Positions 16,881 to 24,607 of a DNA stretch of 35,261 bases are shown in pieces. The notes under the pieces were generated by a model, which worked only from the letters and a program-made list of their open reading frames with translations, did no database searches and was not told the origin of the DNA. Each line of letters begins with the position of its first letter. Positions within the stretch are counted from its first letter, which is position 1. Location of the stretch: positions 1 to 35,261 of the forward strand of contig JASEFA010000004.1 in assembly GCA_030019365.1 (NCBI GenBank), written 5' to 3'. The stretch is from Bacillota bacterium. Its GTDB lineage: Bacteria; Bacillota; Sulfobacillia; JACIYH01. Position numbers and translations under genes: made by a program.

Positions 16881-17308
16881 TCACTCTCCTTCCGCCGCCG
16901 GGAGGGCAAAGTGCTGCTGGCCGTGCAGGAATACCCCCACCACGCGGCTGCCATCCCGCTGCCTGATGTCAATGGGCCGTCCGTCCATCCGGTTGCCGAG
17001 GATGTTCTTCGCCCTGCGGTACCTGGGGTCGCCGTAGGCCAGAGCACGCTCGCAGGCCTGCGTCCGGGCGGTTGTGCAGGTCGGCGAAGTCCGTCTGCGT
17101 CTTGCCCGGGGGGACGCGCGGATGGGTCTTGACGATCTCCTCGCCCTTGAAAAAGAACTGCACCATGTTCTCCTTGATGCAGACCTGCAGTTGGGAACCG
17201 ATCAGGCGCGAGGGGACCGAGTAGAAGGCCTTGGCCACGTGGCAGTGGGCATCCGGCGCCACCTTTGCAGGCCTGCCAGTGCTCGAAGATTTCCACGATT
17301 TCGCGCAC
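16881..17308 (-). pseudogene. Internally deleted IS21-type transposase (istA) remnant
   Basis: On the minus strand a GTG at 17308, after GGGGGAG, begins VREIVEIFEHWQA, the N-terminal helix of IS21-family IstA. The sequence then jumps, with a frame change, to the C-terminal Mu-type beta-barrel (PDAHCHVAKAFYSVPSRLIG, MVQFFFKGEEIVKTHPRVPP, KTQTDFADL). After another frame change come CERALAYGDPRYRRAKNIL and HGQQHFALPAAEGE, the usual C-terminal end. The whole DDE catalytic core is missing. IstA is normally around 400-500 residues; here about 140 codons remain. istB is absent. Three end-type repeats lie upstream of it (17403-17475), which supports an IS21 origin. Confidence 0.75.
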
Positions 17309-17402
17309 AGTGAACTCCCCCGTGCCACCTCGGGCGCCTCCTGTCTGGGTGGGCTCCAAGGTGGCCAGGCTTTCAGCTGTGCGCCACATGTCCTCCGAGG
17401 TA

Positions 17403-17475
17403 GGTGAATTGTTTGACGTGGGGGTGGGTGAATTAATTGGCGTTTTCGGGGGTCAGGTGCGTGAATTACGTGACG
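17403..17475. repeat. Three IS21-type end repeats, consensus GTGAATTnnnTGrCG
   Basis: GGTGAATTGTTTGACG (17403-17418), GGTGAATTAATTGGCG (17427-17442) and CGTGAATTACGTGACG (17460-17475) share a GTGAATT core and a T-G-A/G-C-G end. IS21 elements carry several such subterminal repeats as transposase sites. They lie about 100-170 bases upstream of the istA remnant, so this is the surviving left end; I could not find a matching set at the other side. The rest of 17309-17677 holds no gene that I can support. Confidence 0.65.
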
Positions 17476-17677
17476 CCCAACACCAATGCGTGTGCTACCG
17501 GTCGGGTTGGCTGTTGCGCACGGAGGAGGCACTTTCTACTCAGTGTGCGGGGGAGCATGCAACGGAGGCCTTCGGCCTGACGTCTTCTGTGCAGGTAGGT
17601 GCTGGTTGCGGTTGTCGGCGTACTCGGGTTGGGTGGGGGGCCGACAGGAACCAGTAGTGTTCGAGGGGGTAGGCCGC

Positions 17678-17866
17678 TTGGGTATCGACGTGGTGCTGGT
17701 GCATCCCGACTACACAGTAGTGGAGAGTTTGGTCCGGCCCGGGAAGTACCACGTAGAGGAAGGAGGGTGGTACGCGGAGGGCCTTGCCCGGCTGCGGCAC
17801 CTCCTGCAGGTGCGCCTGCCCCGCCTCTACCGGCTACTCCGGGCCTTAAAGTGCAGCGTAGGCTGA
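17678..17866 (+). CDS. Small hypothetical protein, 62 residues
   Basis: A TTG at 17678 follows GAGGGGGTAGG at good distance and opens a frame reading GIDVVLVHPDYTVVESLVRPG, then KYHVEEGGWYAEGLARLRHLL, and ending LLRALKCSVG. The balance of beta-strand-like and amphipathic segments and the good ribosome-binding site suggest a real small protein, but no family or function is recognised. It lies 107 bases upstream of the DUF3048 gene on the same strand. The open frame runs further 5' (to 17486) with poor protein character, so the short start is preferred. Confidence 0.45.
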   Translation: MGIDVVLVHPDYTVVESLVRPGKYHVEEGGWYAEGLARLRHLLQVRLPRLYRLLRALKCSVG

Positions 17867-17973
17867 TCCCGGGTGTTCGGAGAGGGGGCGGCGATGCTCG
17901 GAAAAGGGGCCTGCCCGGTGGCCTGGAGTACCGGGTCAGGGTGCTCCAGGTGAAGGAGCGGGAGGGATAACCG

Positions 17974-19353
17974 GTGGGGATGGTGGCATTGCAGGGTCGT
18001 CACGAGAGATGGCGTAAAGCCGTGGTGCTCGGCGCGTTGGCCGTCCTGGGGGTATTGGCTGCCTCAGCAGCATCCCGTTTTCTGGCCCCTGCACTTCCGT
18101 ATCCAATATGTGCGATGATAGCGGAGCAGCCAGGATACCCGCAGTACCGGATCAGCGGCTTGAACCAGGCAGAGATCGTGTTCGAATGGCTGGACCGGTC
18201 CGGGGGGTCACAGTTCCTCGCCGTGTTCACCCGCCAGCCGCGGTCCACCGTGGGGCCGATTTCGCCCTTGTCCCTCGGCGGGCTGGACCTGGCCCGCACC
18301 TACGGACGCGTAATATGCAGCTCCTTGCGTCCCGACGCCGGGGAGTTCTTGAACTCGCACCGGTTGCCCGGGCCCGCGGTCTATCGGCCCACGGACAAGT
18401 ACGTCTCCCTTGGAGAAGTGCTCTCGCAGATGAAAAGGGAGCGATGGCAGGTGTCGCCGGCCGAAGGCTGGCGCCTGTACCGGAGAGATTCCAGCTCTGG
18501 CGGCCCGGCTGCGCCGTACGGCCGGAACGGTTCTCCGGCGCCGGAGGTGGTGGCCCGGAAGCTAGATGGTACCGAGGTGTTCTCCTGGCGCTGGAACGGC
18601 AGCTACTACCAGAGGCGGATTCACGGTGAGAGGGTAGGCGTGCAGGCAGTGGCCGTCCTCTTTGCGGACGAGGAGAGCGGACCCTTCGACTCCGGGAACT
18701 TCCCGGAAGGGGTTTTCGCGGGGGATCTGTCCAGGGCACTGCTCTACGTAGATGGCCGTGAGATCCCGGTAACCTGGTCGCGCAAGTTCTCCCAGCCGCT
18801 CTCCCTGGAGGAAGCCTCCCGTCCTGTGGCCGTTCCCCTTCCGCCGGGCCGGGTCTGGTTCCACATCGTGCGGCCGTATGCGGACTACACCGTGGAGCTG
18901 CACTGCCTACCCCCGGGATTCCGAGGCACCAGGGACTGTCCAGCCTGGCGGATCACGCGGGTCTGGGAGCTTGGTAACGGGCGGCGGCTCCTTGAGGAGA
19001 AAGAGTCCCCGGACAGTGTGGTTTACTGGTTGTGGGATCCAGCCGGACCCGCCCTCGAGGCGATAGTTGGGAACGACGACAACGCGCGCCTCCGGCGCGT
19101 GGAGGATAGCCGACTAGTGTTCTCCGCCAGGGGCGGGGGTGAGAGCGGGGCCCTCGAGTTCCCGTACGAAATCATCTACGACCTGGAGACCGGGAAGCGA
19201 CACGAGCGTTCCCTGTACCTCCCCGTTTATCAGGAGGTAGTATTCGGAAAGCACGCATGGCCTCAGGTCCTCACCCGTGTGGTTTTCGAGGGCGATGGTG
19301 TTTCGTTCGAATTCCGGCCCAAGCCGGGTACGGTTCTGGCCGGCTTCCACTGA
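17974..19353 (+). CDS. Membrane-anchored DUF3048 (YerB-like) protein
   Basis: A 459-residue extracytoplasmic protein. After a short basic start, residues 14-37 form a membrane anchor (AVVLGALAVLGVLAASAASRF) with no lipobox cysteine. The N-terminal DUF3048 domain follows: YPICAMIAEQPGYPQYRISGL, NQAEIVFEW, QFLAVFTRQPRSTVGPISPL and LARTYGRVICSS. The C-terminal DUF3048 domain is near residues 280-450 (FSQPLSLEEA, VWFHIVRPYADYTVELHCLP, DLETGKRHERSLYLPVYQEVVF). The precise role of the family is not established. The GTG at 17974 lies seven bases after GGAGGG. Typical members are about 330-360 residues, so this one is long. A TGA at 19351 ends it, yet the same frame stays open for 92 more codons; see the next entry. 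Confidence 0.82.
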   Translation: MGMVALQGRHERWRKAVVLGALAVLGVLAASAASRFLAPALPYPICAMIAEQPGYPQYRISGLNQAEIVFEWLDRSGGSQFLAVFTRQPRSTVGPISPLSLGGLDLARTYGRVICSSLRPDAGEFLNSHRLPGPAVYRPTDKYVSLGEVLSQMKRERWQVSPAEGWRLYRRDSSSGGPAAPYGRNGSPAPEVVARKLDGTEVFSWRWNGSYYQRRIHGERVGVQAVAVLFADEESGPFDSGNFPEGVFAGDLSRALLYVDGREIPVTWSRKFSQPLSLEEASRPVAVPLPPGRVWFHIVRPYADYTVELHCLPPGFRGTRDCPAWRITRVWELGNGRRLLEEKESPDSVVYWLWDPAGPALEAIVGNDDNARLRRVEDSRLVFSARGGGESGALEFPYEIIYDLETGKRHERSLYLPVYQEVVFGKHAWPQVLTRVVFEGDGVSFEFRPKPGTVLAGFH

Positions 19354-19632
19354 CTCCCCGGCACGTCCAGCACTTACGACGATGAGCAGAAGGAGCTCGT
19401 GCTTACCTTCCGGGACGTGGCGTCCGGGCAGGGGGTCAAGCCGGGCCTTCCTCTTCGTCCCGCCGGGGGTTTGCTGCTGGAACATGTGGTGCTCAGGCCC
19501 ATCGGAGACGACCTGGAGGCCAGGATAAAGGTGAAGCAGCAAGTGACCTGGAACGCAGAGATCCAATTGCTAGACGGTGACGGGTATGACAGCACGGTGC
19601 GATGCCGGCTGTCGTTTCGACCGGCTCACTAG
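19354..19632 (+). pseudogene. In-frame open tail after the DUF3048 stop codon
   Basis: Immediately after the TGA at 19351-19353 the same frame continues for 92 codons to a TAG at 19630. It reads with normal protein character (STYDDEQKELVLTFRDVASG, GGLLLEHVVLRPIGDDLEAR, IKVKQQVTWNAEIQLLDG), a beta-sandwich-like pattern. It has no good start or ribosome-binding site of its own before GTG 19399. It could be the former C-terminal domain cut off by a nonsense change, a fragment of another gene, or a read-through extension. I see no family match and no evidence for a selenocysteine element. Confidence 0.45.
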
Positions 19633-19688
19633 CGTGTCCGATGTCTTCTGGGCCTGACGGGGGCGGGCGGCGAAGGGAGGAATGCTGT

Positions 19689-21278
19689 GTGCTCCGGGTT
19701 GCGCTGGTAGTGGCGATGGTTGCCTGCGTTGCGACGGTCTGCTCGTCGTGCCTTAGTGGGTGCGGGCCCGGTCCGGCTACCGGCCGGGAGCCGCCAGGAG
19801 GCAGCGAGCTAGGCGGGGGTGGGGCGCCTGGGCCTGGGCAGGCGCCGGGAGCGGGAGGGGGAGGCGGAGTTCCCGCGCGTGAGTGGACGCCCGGGGAGTC
19901 AGGCGTCGTGGAGGTGCGCACGGAGGCGAACGTGGCCACGGCCGGACCGTTCCGGCAACTGCTTGGTCTGAAGTGGGTGAACGAGCGCGAGTTCCTGGCG
20001 CTGGCGCGGCACCAGGGGGGCGAGTCCATCCTCCGGTTTTCATCCCAGTCCGGAGGTGCCTGGGAGGGCCGCGCGGTCCTGACCCTCAAGGAGGGTGTCA
20101 CGCCGGAGCGTTTTTACATGTGGGCGCCCCTGGCAGGAGGCAAGTCGATCGTATTCACTTCGCTGCAGGACAGCGTGATGGGGCCTCTGTGGCGGTACGA
20201 CACGGAACCCTCCGGTGCGGATGGGCGCGGGTTGTACAAGGTGGCCGAGCGGGCAAATGCGGTGTTCCGGATGTCGCCGGACGGCACAAGGGCTGTCCTT
20301 TACGACAACGATGGCGCCAGCGTGATGGATTTCCGCTCCGGGCAAAGGCTCAGGTTCCCCGAAGTTCCCGCCTACGAGTTCCCCTTCGTGGGGATCGGAT
20401 CCAGCTGGTCCCCTGACAGTATTCACTACCTGTACCAGGTGGTCGAGGGCCAGGTGCAGCGGTGGTTCGGGGTGGTGAGGACGGATACGGGTGAGGCTGT
20501 GCGCAGGGTGGTCCCGGAGAAAGGGTGCGCGTTCGGGGCTGCCTGGTCGCCGGACGGGTCACGGGTGGCCTTCCTGGCCCTGGACGGCAAGGCTGATGCC
20601 TTTCTCGGTCCCGAGGATGAGCTGATTCCGCCTATCGCCCACAGGGTGGGAATCCTGGAGGTGAAGTCCGGCCGGGTGGAATACGTCAGCGTACCGGGGA
20701 AGCTGGTGTACGGCTTTCCGCTTTGGTCGCGTGGGGGTGACGCTTTGGCGTTCGGGGCGGGTACCGTGGAGGGTAACAGGAAGGGCGGTTTCAGTGTATC
20801 CTGCGAGGTGTATGTAGCCGAGGAGAGGGACGATAAGTGGATCGTCACCCGCGTTACCGGACCGGCCCAGGGGAACGGTGTGAAGCGTCCCCTGTCATGG
20901 GCTCCCGATGGTCGAGCCCTGGCGTTCTCCGCTCCTTGTCCTGATGATGAGTGCCTATTCTGGGTGGGTGTGACAAGGAAGACTGGTGGTGCCTGGTGCG
21001 CCCCGGTCATGCTCGGCGACGTCGACGAGGGGGTAGTCTGGCTTGGCAGTGACGCCCTTGCGGGGCGGGTTGTACTACCCGCCAGGGAGGCCCGTGCGGG
21101 TGAGATCCGGGTGTTTTCCCTCGATGGTGGGGTGGTCTCGGTCCTGGAGGCAGCGGGTGTCTTGCGTGCCGAGCTGGCCCTCTCGCCGGATGGCAGCTAC
21201 CTGGCCTATACTGTAGAGACCCATGCTCCGGATGGGTCGGCGAGCGCGACATCGCTTAGGATACGGCGTACCAGATAG
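19689..21278 (+). CDS. Beta-propeller lipoprotein (TolB/WD40-like repeats)
   Basis: A 529-residue lipoprotein. The GTG at 19689 is chosen because GAAGGGAGG lies eight bases upstream and gives a compact signal peptide (LRVALVVAMVACVATVCSSC) with the lipobox LSGC. A glycine/proline-rich linker to about residue 70 is followed by propeller blades marked by repeated S/W-S-P-D-G turns: FRMSPDGTRAVLYD, GSSWSPDSIHYLY, AAWSPDGSRVAFLALDG, LSWAPDGRALAFSAP and LALSPDGSYLAYTVE. Such PD40/WD40-like propellers usually bind peptides or act as scaffolds outside the membrane; no catalytic motif is seen. The gene overlaps the next by 56 bases and probably forms a unit with it and the DUF3048 gene. The role is unknown. 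Confidence 0.8.
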   Translation: MLRVALVVAMVACVATVCSSCLSGCGPGPATGREPPGGSELGGGGAPGPGQAPGAGGGGGVPAREWTPGESGVVEVRTEANVATAGPFRQLLGLKWVNEREFLALARHQGGESILRFSSQSGGAWEGRAVLTLKEGVTPERFYMWAPLAGGKSIVFTSLQDSVMGPLWRYDTEPSGADGRGLYKVAERANAVFRMSPDGTRAVLYDNDGASVMDFRSGQRLRFPEVPAYEFPFVGIGSSWSPDSIHYLYQVVEGQVQRWFGVVRTDTGEAVRRVVPEKGCAFGAAWSPDGSRVAFLALDGKADAFLGPEDELIPPIAHRVGILEVKSGRVEYVSVPGKLVYGFPLWSRGGDALAFGAGTVEGNRKGGFSVSCEVYVAEERDDKWIVTRVTGPAQGNGVKRPLSWAPDGRALAFSAPCPDDECLFWVGVTRKTGGAWCAPVMLGDVDEGVVWLGSDALAGRVVLPAREARAGEIRVFSLDGGVVSVLEAAGVLRAELALSPDGSYLAYTVETHAPDGSASATSLRIRRTR

Positions 21279-22770
21279 CAGAAGGTTTGCCATTCCCCTC
21301 TGGGCGGGGCACGGGTGCTGGTTCCCGGATCTGTGTTGCTTCGTGCTTTTCCTGGTAGCGGGCCTCGCGCTGGCGCTGGTTCTTTCCCCGCTCGGTGCCC
21401 GCCGGCTGGGAAGCCTGCAAGACCGTCGGGTGGGCTGCATTCTTGCCCTTTTCCTGGCCACGTTCTCCCTTGGCGTGGGCGTCGCGCTCGCACGTGCGTA
21501 TCAAGCGCGGCCACCTGCCCCCGCCGGTCCGCGGCCGGAGGTCCTCTGGTCCCGGACGCCGTGGGAGGGGCTGTGGGCGTACCTGGCACCCCGTCCCTGG
21601 GCTCATGCCGGCTTCGCCCCGGCGGACCCGGCCGTGGATGGCGATGTGGTGGTATTCCTGGGCACGCCGGGGCAAGCGGACATCCTGGATTCCCGCGATG
21701 GAACGAGGATCTGGTCCGCCGCGGTGGAGCCTCCCCTGCGCCCGTTGCGGTCCGACACGGCCAGGAACATGTGGACGAGGCCCGTGGTTTCCGGCCGTCA
21801 CGCCCTCCTGCGGCCGCAGGTAGGCACCCCGTTGCTGATCCTCGACTCGGGCTCCAGGAGGGTCCACCGGGTCGACCTCGGTGAGCCCGCGGTAGAGGTT
21901 CTCCCGGCCGAGGGCGGGGGGTTCTTCGTGCTCACCCCGGATCGGCTTTGTCTGCTGGATGGGAGAGGCGCGGTGGTATGGTCATACAGGCCGCAGGGGC
22001 CCGGTGCTCCCGAGGAGGAGATGGCAAGATTCTCGGTGAACGAGTTTTCGCCGCCCGGGCTTCAACGCCGTCTTGTGAGCACGCCCGCCGGGCTGGTGGG
22101 CATGAGTTCTGACTGGCTGTGCCTGTGCGACCCGCAAACAGGGGAAGCGAGGTGGCTCAAGTTCCCGAGGGGACGGTTCGCCGGCATGCAGGTTTCTCCT
22201 TCCGGGGACGTCGTTTACGTTGCCGAGGCCGGCTCGCAGGGACGGCGGATCATCGCGTATGACTCAAACGGTGCCCCGATGTGGTTCCGGGAGCTCCCTG
22301 CGGAGTGTTATGGCATGGTGTGGTCGGCAGCCCCGGACGGCCTCCTGGTCTGGGTGACGTTGCCGGGAGCAGGCGCCGCCGAGTACATAGGGCGGGACGG
22401 TCGGACCAGGTACCGGCTTCCCGTTCCGGAACGGGATCCCGTGACCGTACGGTACCTCGGGGGTGTGTTCCTCGTAGCGAGCCACAACGGGGTGAGTGCC
22501 TACCGGGCAGCCGATGGGCACCACCTGTGGACTATCACGGAGCCGCCGGGTTCCCGCTTGCCGGGGGGCTACCTCTACTACCTCGACTGGGCGGTGGTCG
22601 GGGCGGACCTCGTCATCCCACGCGCGGCGGGGCTCAGTGCGCACGACCTCCTGACCGGCTCCCTCAGGTGGGTGTACACGCCGCCGGGGGGTTTCTTTGG
22701 TATGGCAGCCGCGTCCGACGCGGTGTACGTCACCTCTGGCAGAGGGCTGTTCGCCTTGCGCTGCCGGTGA
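21223..22770 (+). CDS. Membrane-anchored PQQ-type beta-propeller protein (BamB-like fold)
   Basis: A protein of up to 515 residues. Two membrane segments lie near residues 38-57 (CCFVLFLVAGLALALVLSPL) and 70-92 (VGCILALFLATFSLGVGVAL). An extracytoplasmic eight-bladed-type propeller follows, built of repeats with D/S-x-x-x-G-x-x-x-W: ILDSRDGTRIWSAAVEPP, LLDGRGAVVWSYRPQ, LCDPQTGEARWLKFP, AYDSNGAPMWFRELP, AYRAADGHHLWTITEPP and AHDLLTGSLRWVYTPPGG. These match the PQQ/BamB repeat. No cofactor site or enzyme motif is evident. The start is uncertain: the ATG at 21223 overlaps the previous gene by 56 bases and has a poor ribosome-binding site; GTG 21343 would remove part of the first helix. It is probably translated by coupling. 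Confidence 0.75.
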   Translation: MLRMGRRARHRLGYGVPDSRRFAIPLWAGHGCWFPDLCCFVLFLVAGLALALVLSPLGARRLGSLQDRRVGCILALFLATFSLGVGVALARAYQARPPAPAGPRPEVLWSRTPWEGLWAYLAPRPWAHAGFAPADPAVDGDVVVFLGTPGQADILDSRDGTRIWSAAVEPPLRPLRSDTARNMWTRPVVSGRHALLRPQVGTPLLILDSGSRRVHRVDLGEPAVEVLPAEGGGFFVLTPDRLCLLDGRGAVVWSYRPQGPGAPEEEMARFSVNEFSPPGLQRRLVSTPAGLVGMSSDWLCLCDPQTGEARWLKFPRGRFAGMQVSPSGDVVYVAEAGSQGRRIIAYDSNGAPMWFRELPAECYGMVWSAAPDGLLVWVTLPGAGAAEYIGRDGRTRYRLPVPERDPVTVRYLGGVFLVASHNGVSAYRAADGHHLWTITEPPGSRLPGGYLYYLDWAVVGADLVIPRAAGLSAHDLLTGSLRWVYTPPGGFFGMAAASDAVYVTSGRGLFALRCR

Positions 22771-22896
22771 GGAAGGGCCTCTGGCAGTCTGCTCGGGGGA
22801 GGCCCGCGGTCCGGCGGCGAAGGGTGCCACCTGGTGGTGGTTCCCTGGCCTTCCCGGCGCCGGCCGCGGGCAATGAAGGTGTAGGGGTGATCTGCC

Positions 22897-23331
22897 TTGG
22901 GTTTCCTGGCACGAGGAACGCGGGCTACTGTGTGCCTTGCATTCCTTGCCGTCCTGCTTGCGGGCTGCTGGTGGTTAAGAGAGCAAGCGGCGGAAGCGCG
23001 CCCGCAGGCGGGTGAACTCGCATCCAGGGTGGCTGAACTGGAGGCGCAGTTGAGGTCCCTCAGGGAAGAACTGGCCGCCGAATGTTTGGGCCTGGTACCG
23101 GATGACGTCAACCTGAAGGAATATGCGGACCAACTGGAGCGGTCTGACGACGAGTTGCTCGAGTACTCGGTGCACGGGTATGAGATGATGGGCCGGGAGA
23201 ATGCGGCGGTATATGTGAGCTACCGGGCGAGGTACCGCTCAAGCGGCCAGGTTTCGAGCTGTAAGCGGGAGCCGTGGTCTTGCATAAAGGAGAACGGGGT
23301 GTGGAAGGTGAGGTGGCTGCCGTGGCAGTGA
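22897..23331 (+). CDS. Small coiled-coil lipoprotein
   Basis: A 144-residue exported protein starting at the TTG 22897 behind a GTAGGGGTGAT ribosome-binding site. The signal peptide (ATVCLAFLAVLLAGC) ends in a textbook lipobox LAGC at residues 21-24. Residues 36-62 form a heptad coiled coil (ELASRVAELEAQLRSLREEL). The remainder (residues 70-144) looks like a small alpha+beta domain with LLEYSVHGYEMMGRENAAVYV and a final WKVRWLPWQ strand, reminiscent of NTF2-like DUF4878 folds, though that is only an impression. Two cysteines (SSCKREPWSC) could form a disulfide. It sits 126 bases after the propeller gene on the same strand. Confidence 0.7.
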   Translation: MGFLARGTRATVCLAFLAVLLAGCWWLREQAAEARPQAGELASRVAELEAQLRSLREELAAECLGLVPDDVNLKEYADQLERSDDELLEYSVHGYEMMGRENAAVYVSYRARYRSSGQVSSCKREPWSCIKENGVWKVRWLPWQ

Positions 23332-23380
23332 CGGTGGAAGTCGGGCACGTCGACACGCCGGGACGGCCGGGAGGGATTTC

Positions 23381-24184
23381 ATGCGGCGCTGGAACACGTT
23401 TGCCGCCCACGTGCTGTTGATGCTTGCGGCGGGAGGGCTGGCTGTCCTCACGCTGGGGTTGCCGGTGGTTGTTTCGGCCGACCAGGCGAGCCTGGCATCG
23501 GTGTGCCTGGGGTGGCCGGTGTGGTTTGTGGTCCAGGACCAGAGCCAGTACACGCCGCCCGGAGAGCGATGGCGGACGCATTTCCTCTCCCCCTGGGAGT
23601 GTCCGTTCCAGGTGGTGTGGTGGCGCTTTCTGGTGTCGTGGGCGGCCGTGGCAGGCCTTCTCGAGATGGCGTGGCGCGCGGCAGTGTGGTGTGCCGGTGG
23701 CGGGCGGGGGGTGGCCGTGTGTGAGCGTGGGGAGGCTGGGGCTGTGGCGGGGCGGCGCAAAGGGATGTCTCGCTGGTACCTTGCCCTCGGCAGGGTTGCT
23801 GATTGCGGGTCTTTCGCGGGCTGGGATGGTGCTGCGGGACGGCAACTTGTTGACGGATTTGGGGTTTACCGTAGAAGAGGTGAAGGAGGGGGAGGAAGCG
23901 GGGGGAAGGTTTACGCGGCGGATGGGTTTGTGATCGAGGTGTATGGCAAGACGTACGAGAGGGCGGGGCGGGTTTGGGACCCGGATGGGGGGCGCTGGGT
24001 GCGGGGGTACAAAGTGGTGATCCTTTTGAACCTGGAAGAGGGCAGGGAGCGAATTGTGGGGGTAGCGATGGGGCCGGTGGGGACGGATGAGAGGGTGCTT
24101 CTTTGCGAGATTTTGGATGCCCTTTCTGAGCGGGTATGCTCTGTGCGGGAGATGTGCCCAAGCGGCGGATTTATGCTGCCATGA
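23381..24184 (+). CDS. Membrane protein reading frame with chimeric C-terminus
   Basis: The ATG at 23381 follows GGGAGGG and opens a genuine-looking small membrane protein: two hydrophobic segments (HVLLMLAAGGLAVLTLGLPV near residue 10 and WWRFLVSWAAVAGLLEMAW near 80) flanking a conserved-looking loop with WFVVQDQSQYTPP and THFLSPWECPFQ. Beyond about residue 110 the frame turns into low-complexity glycine/arginine sequence, and then into KVYAADGFVIEVYGKTYERA and DPDGGRWVRGYKVVILLN, which seems to belong to a different gene. The natural product is probably about 110 residues and its original 3' end has been lost by a frameshift or insertion. The function is unknown. Confidence 0.5.
   Translation: MRRWNTFAAHVLLMLAAGGLAVLTLGLPVVVSADQASLASVCLGWPVWFVVQDQSQYTPPGERWRTHFLSPWECPFQVVWWRFLVSWAAVAGLLEMAWRAAVWCAGGGRGVAVCERGEAGAVAGRRKGMSRWYLALGRVADCGSFAGWDGAAGRQLVDGFGVYRRRGEGGGGSGGKVYAADGFVIEVYGKTYERAGRVWDPDGGRWVRGYKVVILLNLEEGRERIVGVAMGPVGTDERVLLCEILDALSERVCSVREMCPSGGFMLP
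23721..24184 (+). pseudogene. Possible frameshifted DDE-transposase fragment
   Basis: A GTG at 23721 opens another plus frame (LPSAGLLIAGLSRAGMVLRD, GNLLTDLGFTVEEVKEGEEA, GGRFTRRMG) that stops near 23933. The sense continues after a frame change as FVIEVYGKTYERAGRVWDPD, GYKVVILLNLEEG, IVGVAMGPVGTDERVLLCEI. The second part resembles the strand-helix order around the middle aspartate of IS4-like DDE transposases, with a TDER motif, but the catalytic triad cannot be assigned. This is a weak call; it could equally be a decayed host gene. Confidence 0.3.
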
Positions 24185-24327
24185 CGGGACGCCAGTACGG
24201 AGCACTGATCGCTGCCATGGCTGAGCGCCGGGGGAGAGAGCAGGCGCTGCCCAGACTCGAACATTTCCTGGAGGAGGGGGTGCCGGTCAAGGAAGCGATT
24301 GAGCGGGTGAAGCGAAACCTCAACTGA
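24181..24327 (+). CDS. Possible 48-residue helical protein
   Basis: An ATG at 24181 overlaps the preceding stop by four bases (ATGA) and opens MTGRQYGALIAAMAERRGRE, continuing through LEHFLEEGVPVKEAIERVKR. It is charged and helical throughout, with no ribosome-binding site other than coupling. It may be an independent small gene or the end of the decayed gene before it. No family is recognised. Confidence 0.3.
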   Translation: MTGRQYGALIAAMAERRGREQALPRLEHFLEEGVPVKEAIERVKRNLN

Positions 24328-24433
24328 ACCAGAGGGGATTCCCTGGCCGACGCGTTGCCTCTGGCCTGATCCTCTGGCCACCTGCCCCGTTTTCTGGGGC
24401 TACTTTCGATACCTCTGGTTTTTGCAGGAGGGC

Positions 24434-24462
24434 TTGCCAACTGTTTGAGCGGGTGGTAGTAT
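24434..24462 (+). promoter_or_regulatory. Sigma-A-like promoter for the PocR-HD-GYP gene
   Basis: TTGCCA (24434-24439) and TAGTAT (24457-24462) are separated by exactly 17 bases. Transcription would start near 24469, giving a leader of about 140 bases. The upstream stretch 24328-24433 contains three CCTCTGG heptamers (24357, 24372 and 24412 approximately) and one inverse copy CCAGAGG near 24331. Confidence 0.6.
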
Positions 24463-24543
24463 AAGGCGGCTGCGTTACCGGCACTGGCTCCCGGGGCTGT
24501 GGGTGCTCCGGGTGTTTGGGTTTGAGGGATAGAGCGGCTGATG

Positions 24544-24572
24544 GAGGACGGCAGGAGCTGTCCTCTTTGTTT
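24544..24572 (+). terminator. Terminator-like hairpin inside the leader (possible attenuator)
   Basis: GAGGACGGC (24544-24552) pairs with GCTGTCCTC (24557-24565) with one G-T wobble around the loop AGGA, followed by TTTGTTT (24566-24572). It lies downstream of the promoter and 36 bases before the chosen start, so readthrough must be allowed for expression. GCTCC at 24487-24491 and 24505-24509 could pair with GGAGC (24554-24558) in the loop and right arm, as an antiterminator would. No known riboswitch core is recognised. Confidence 0.6.
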
Positions 24573-24607
24573 GCGTGACCGCAGCGTGGCGGGGGGAGGT
24601 TTTTTTG

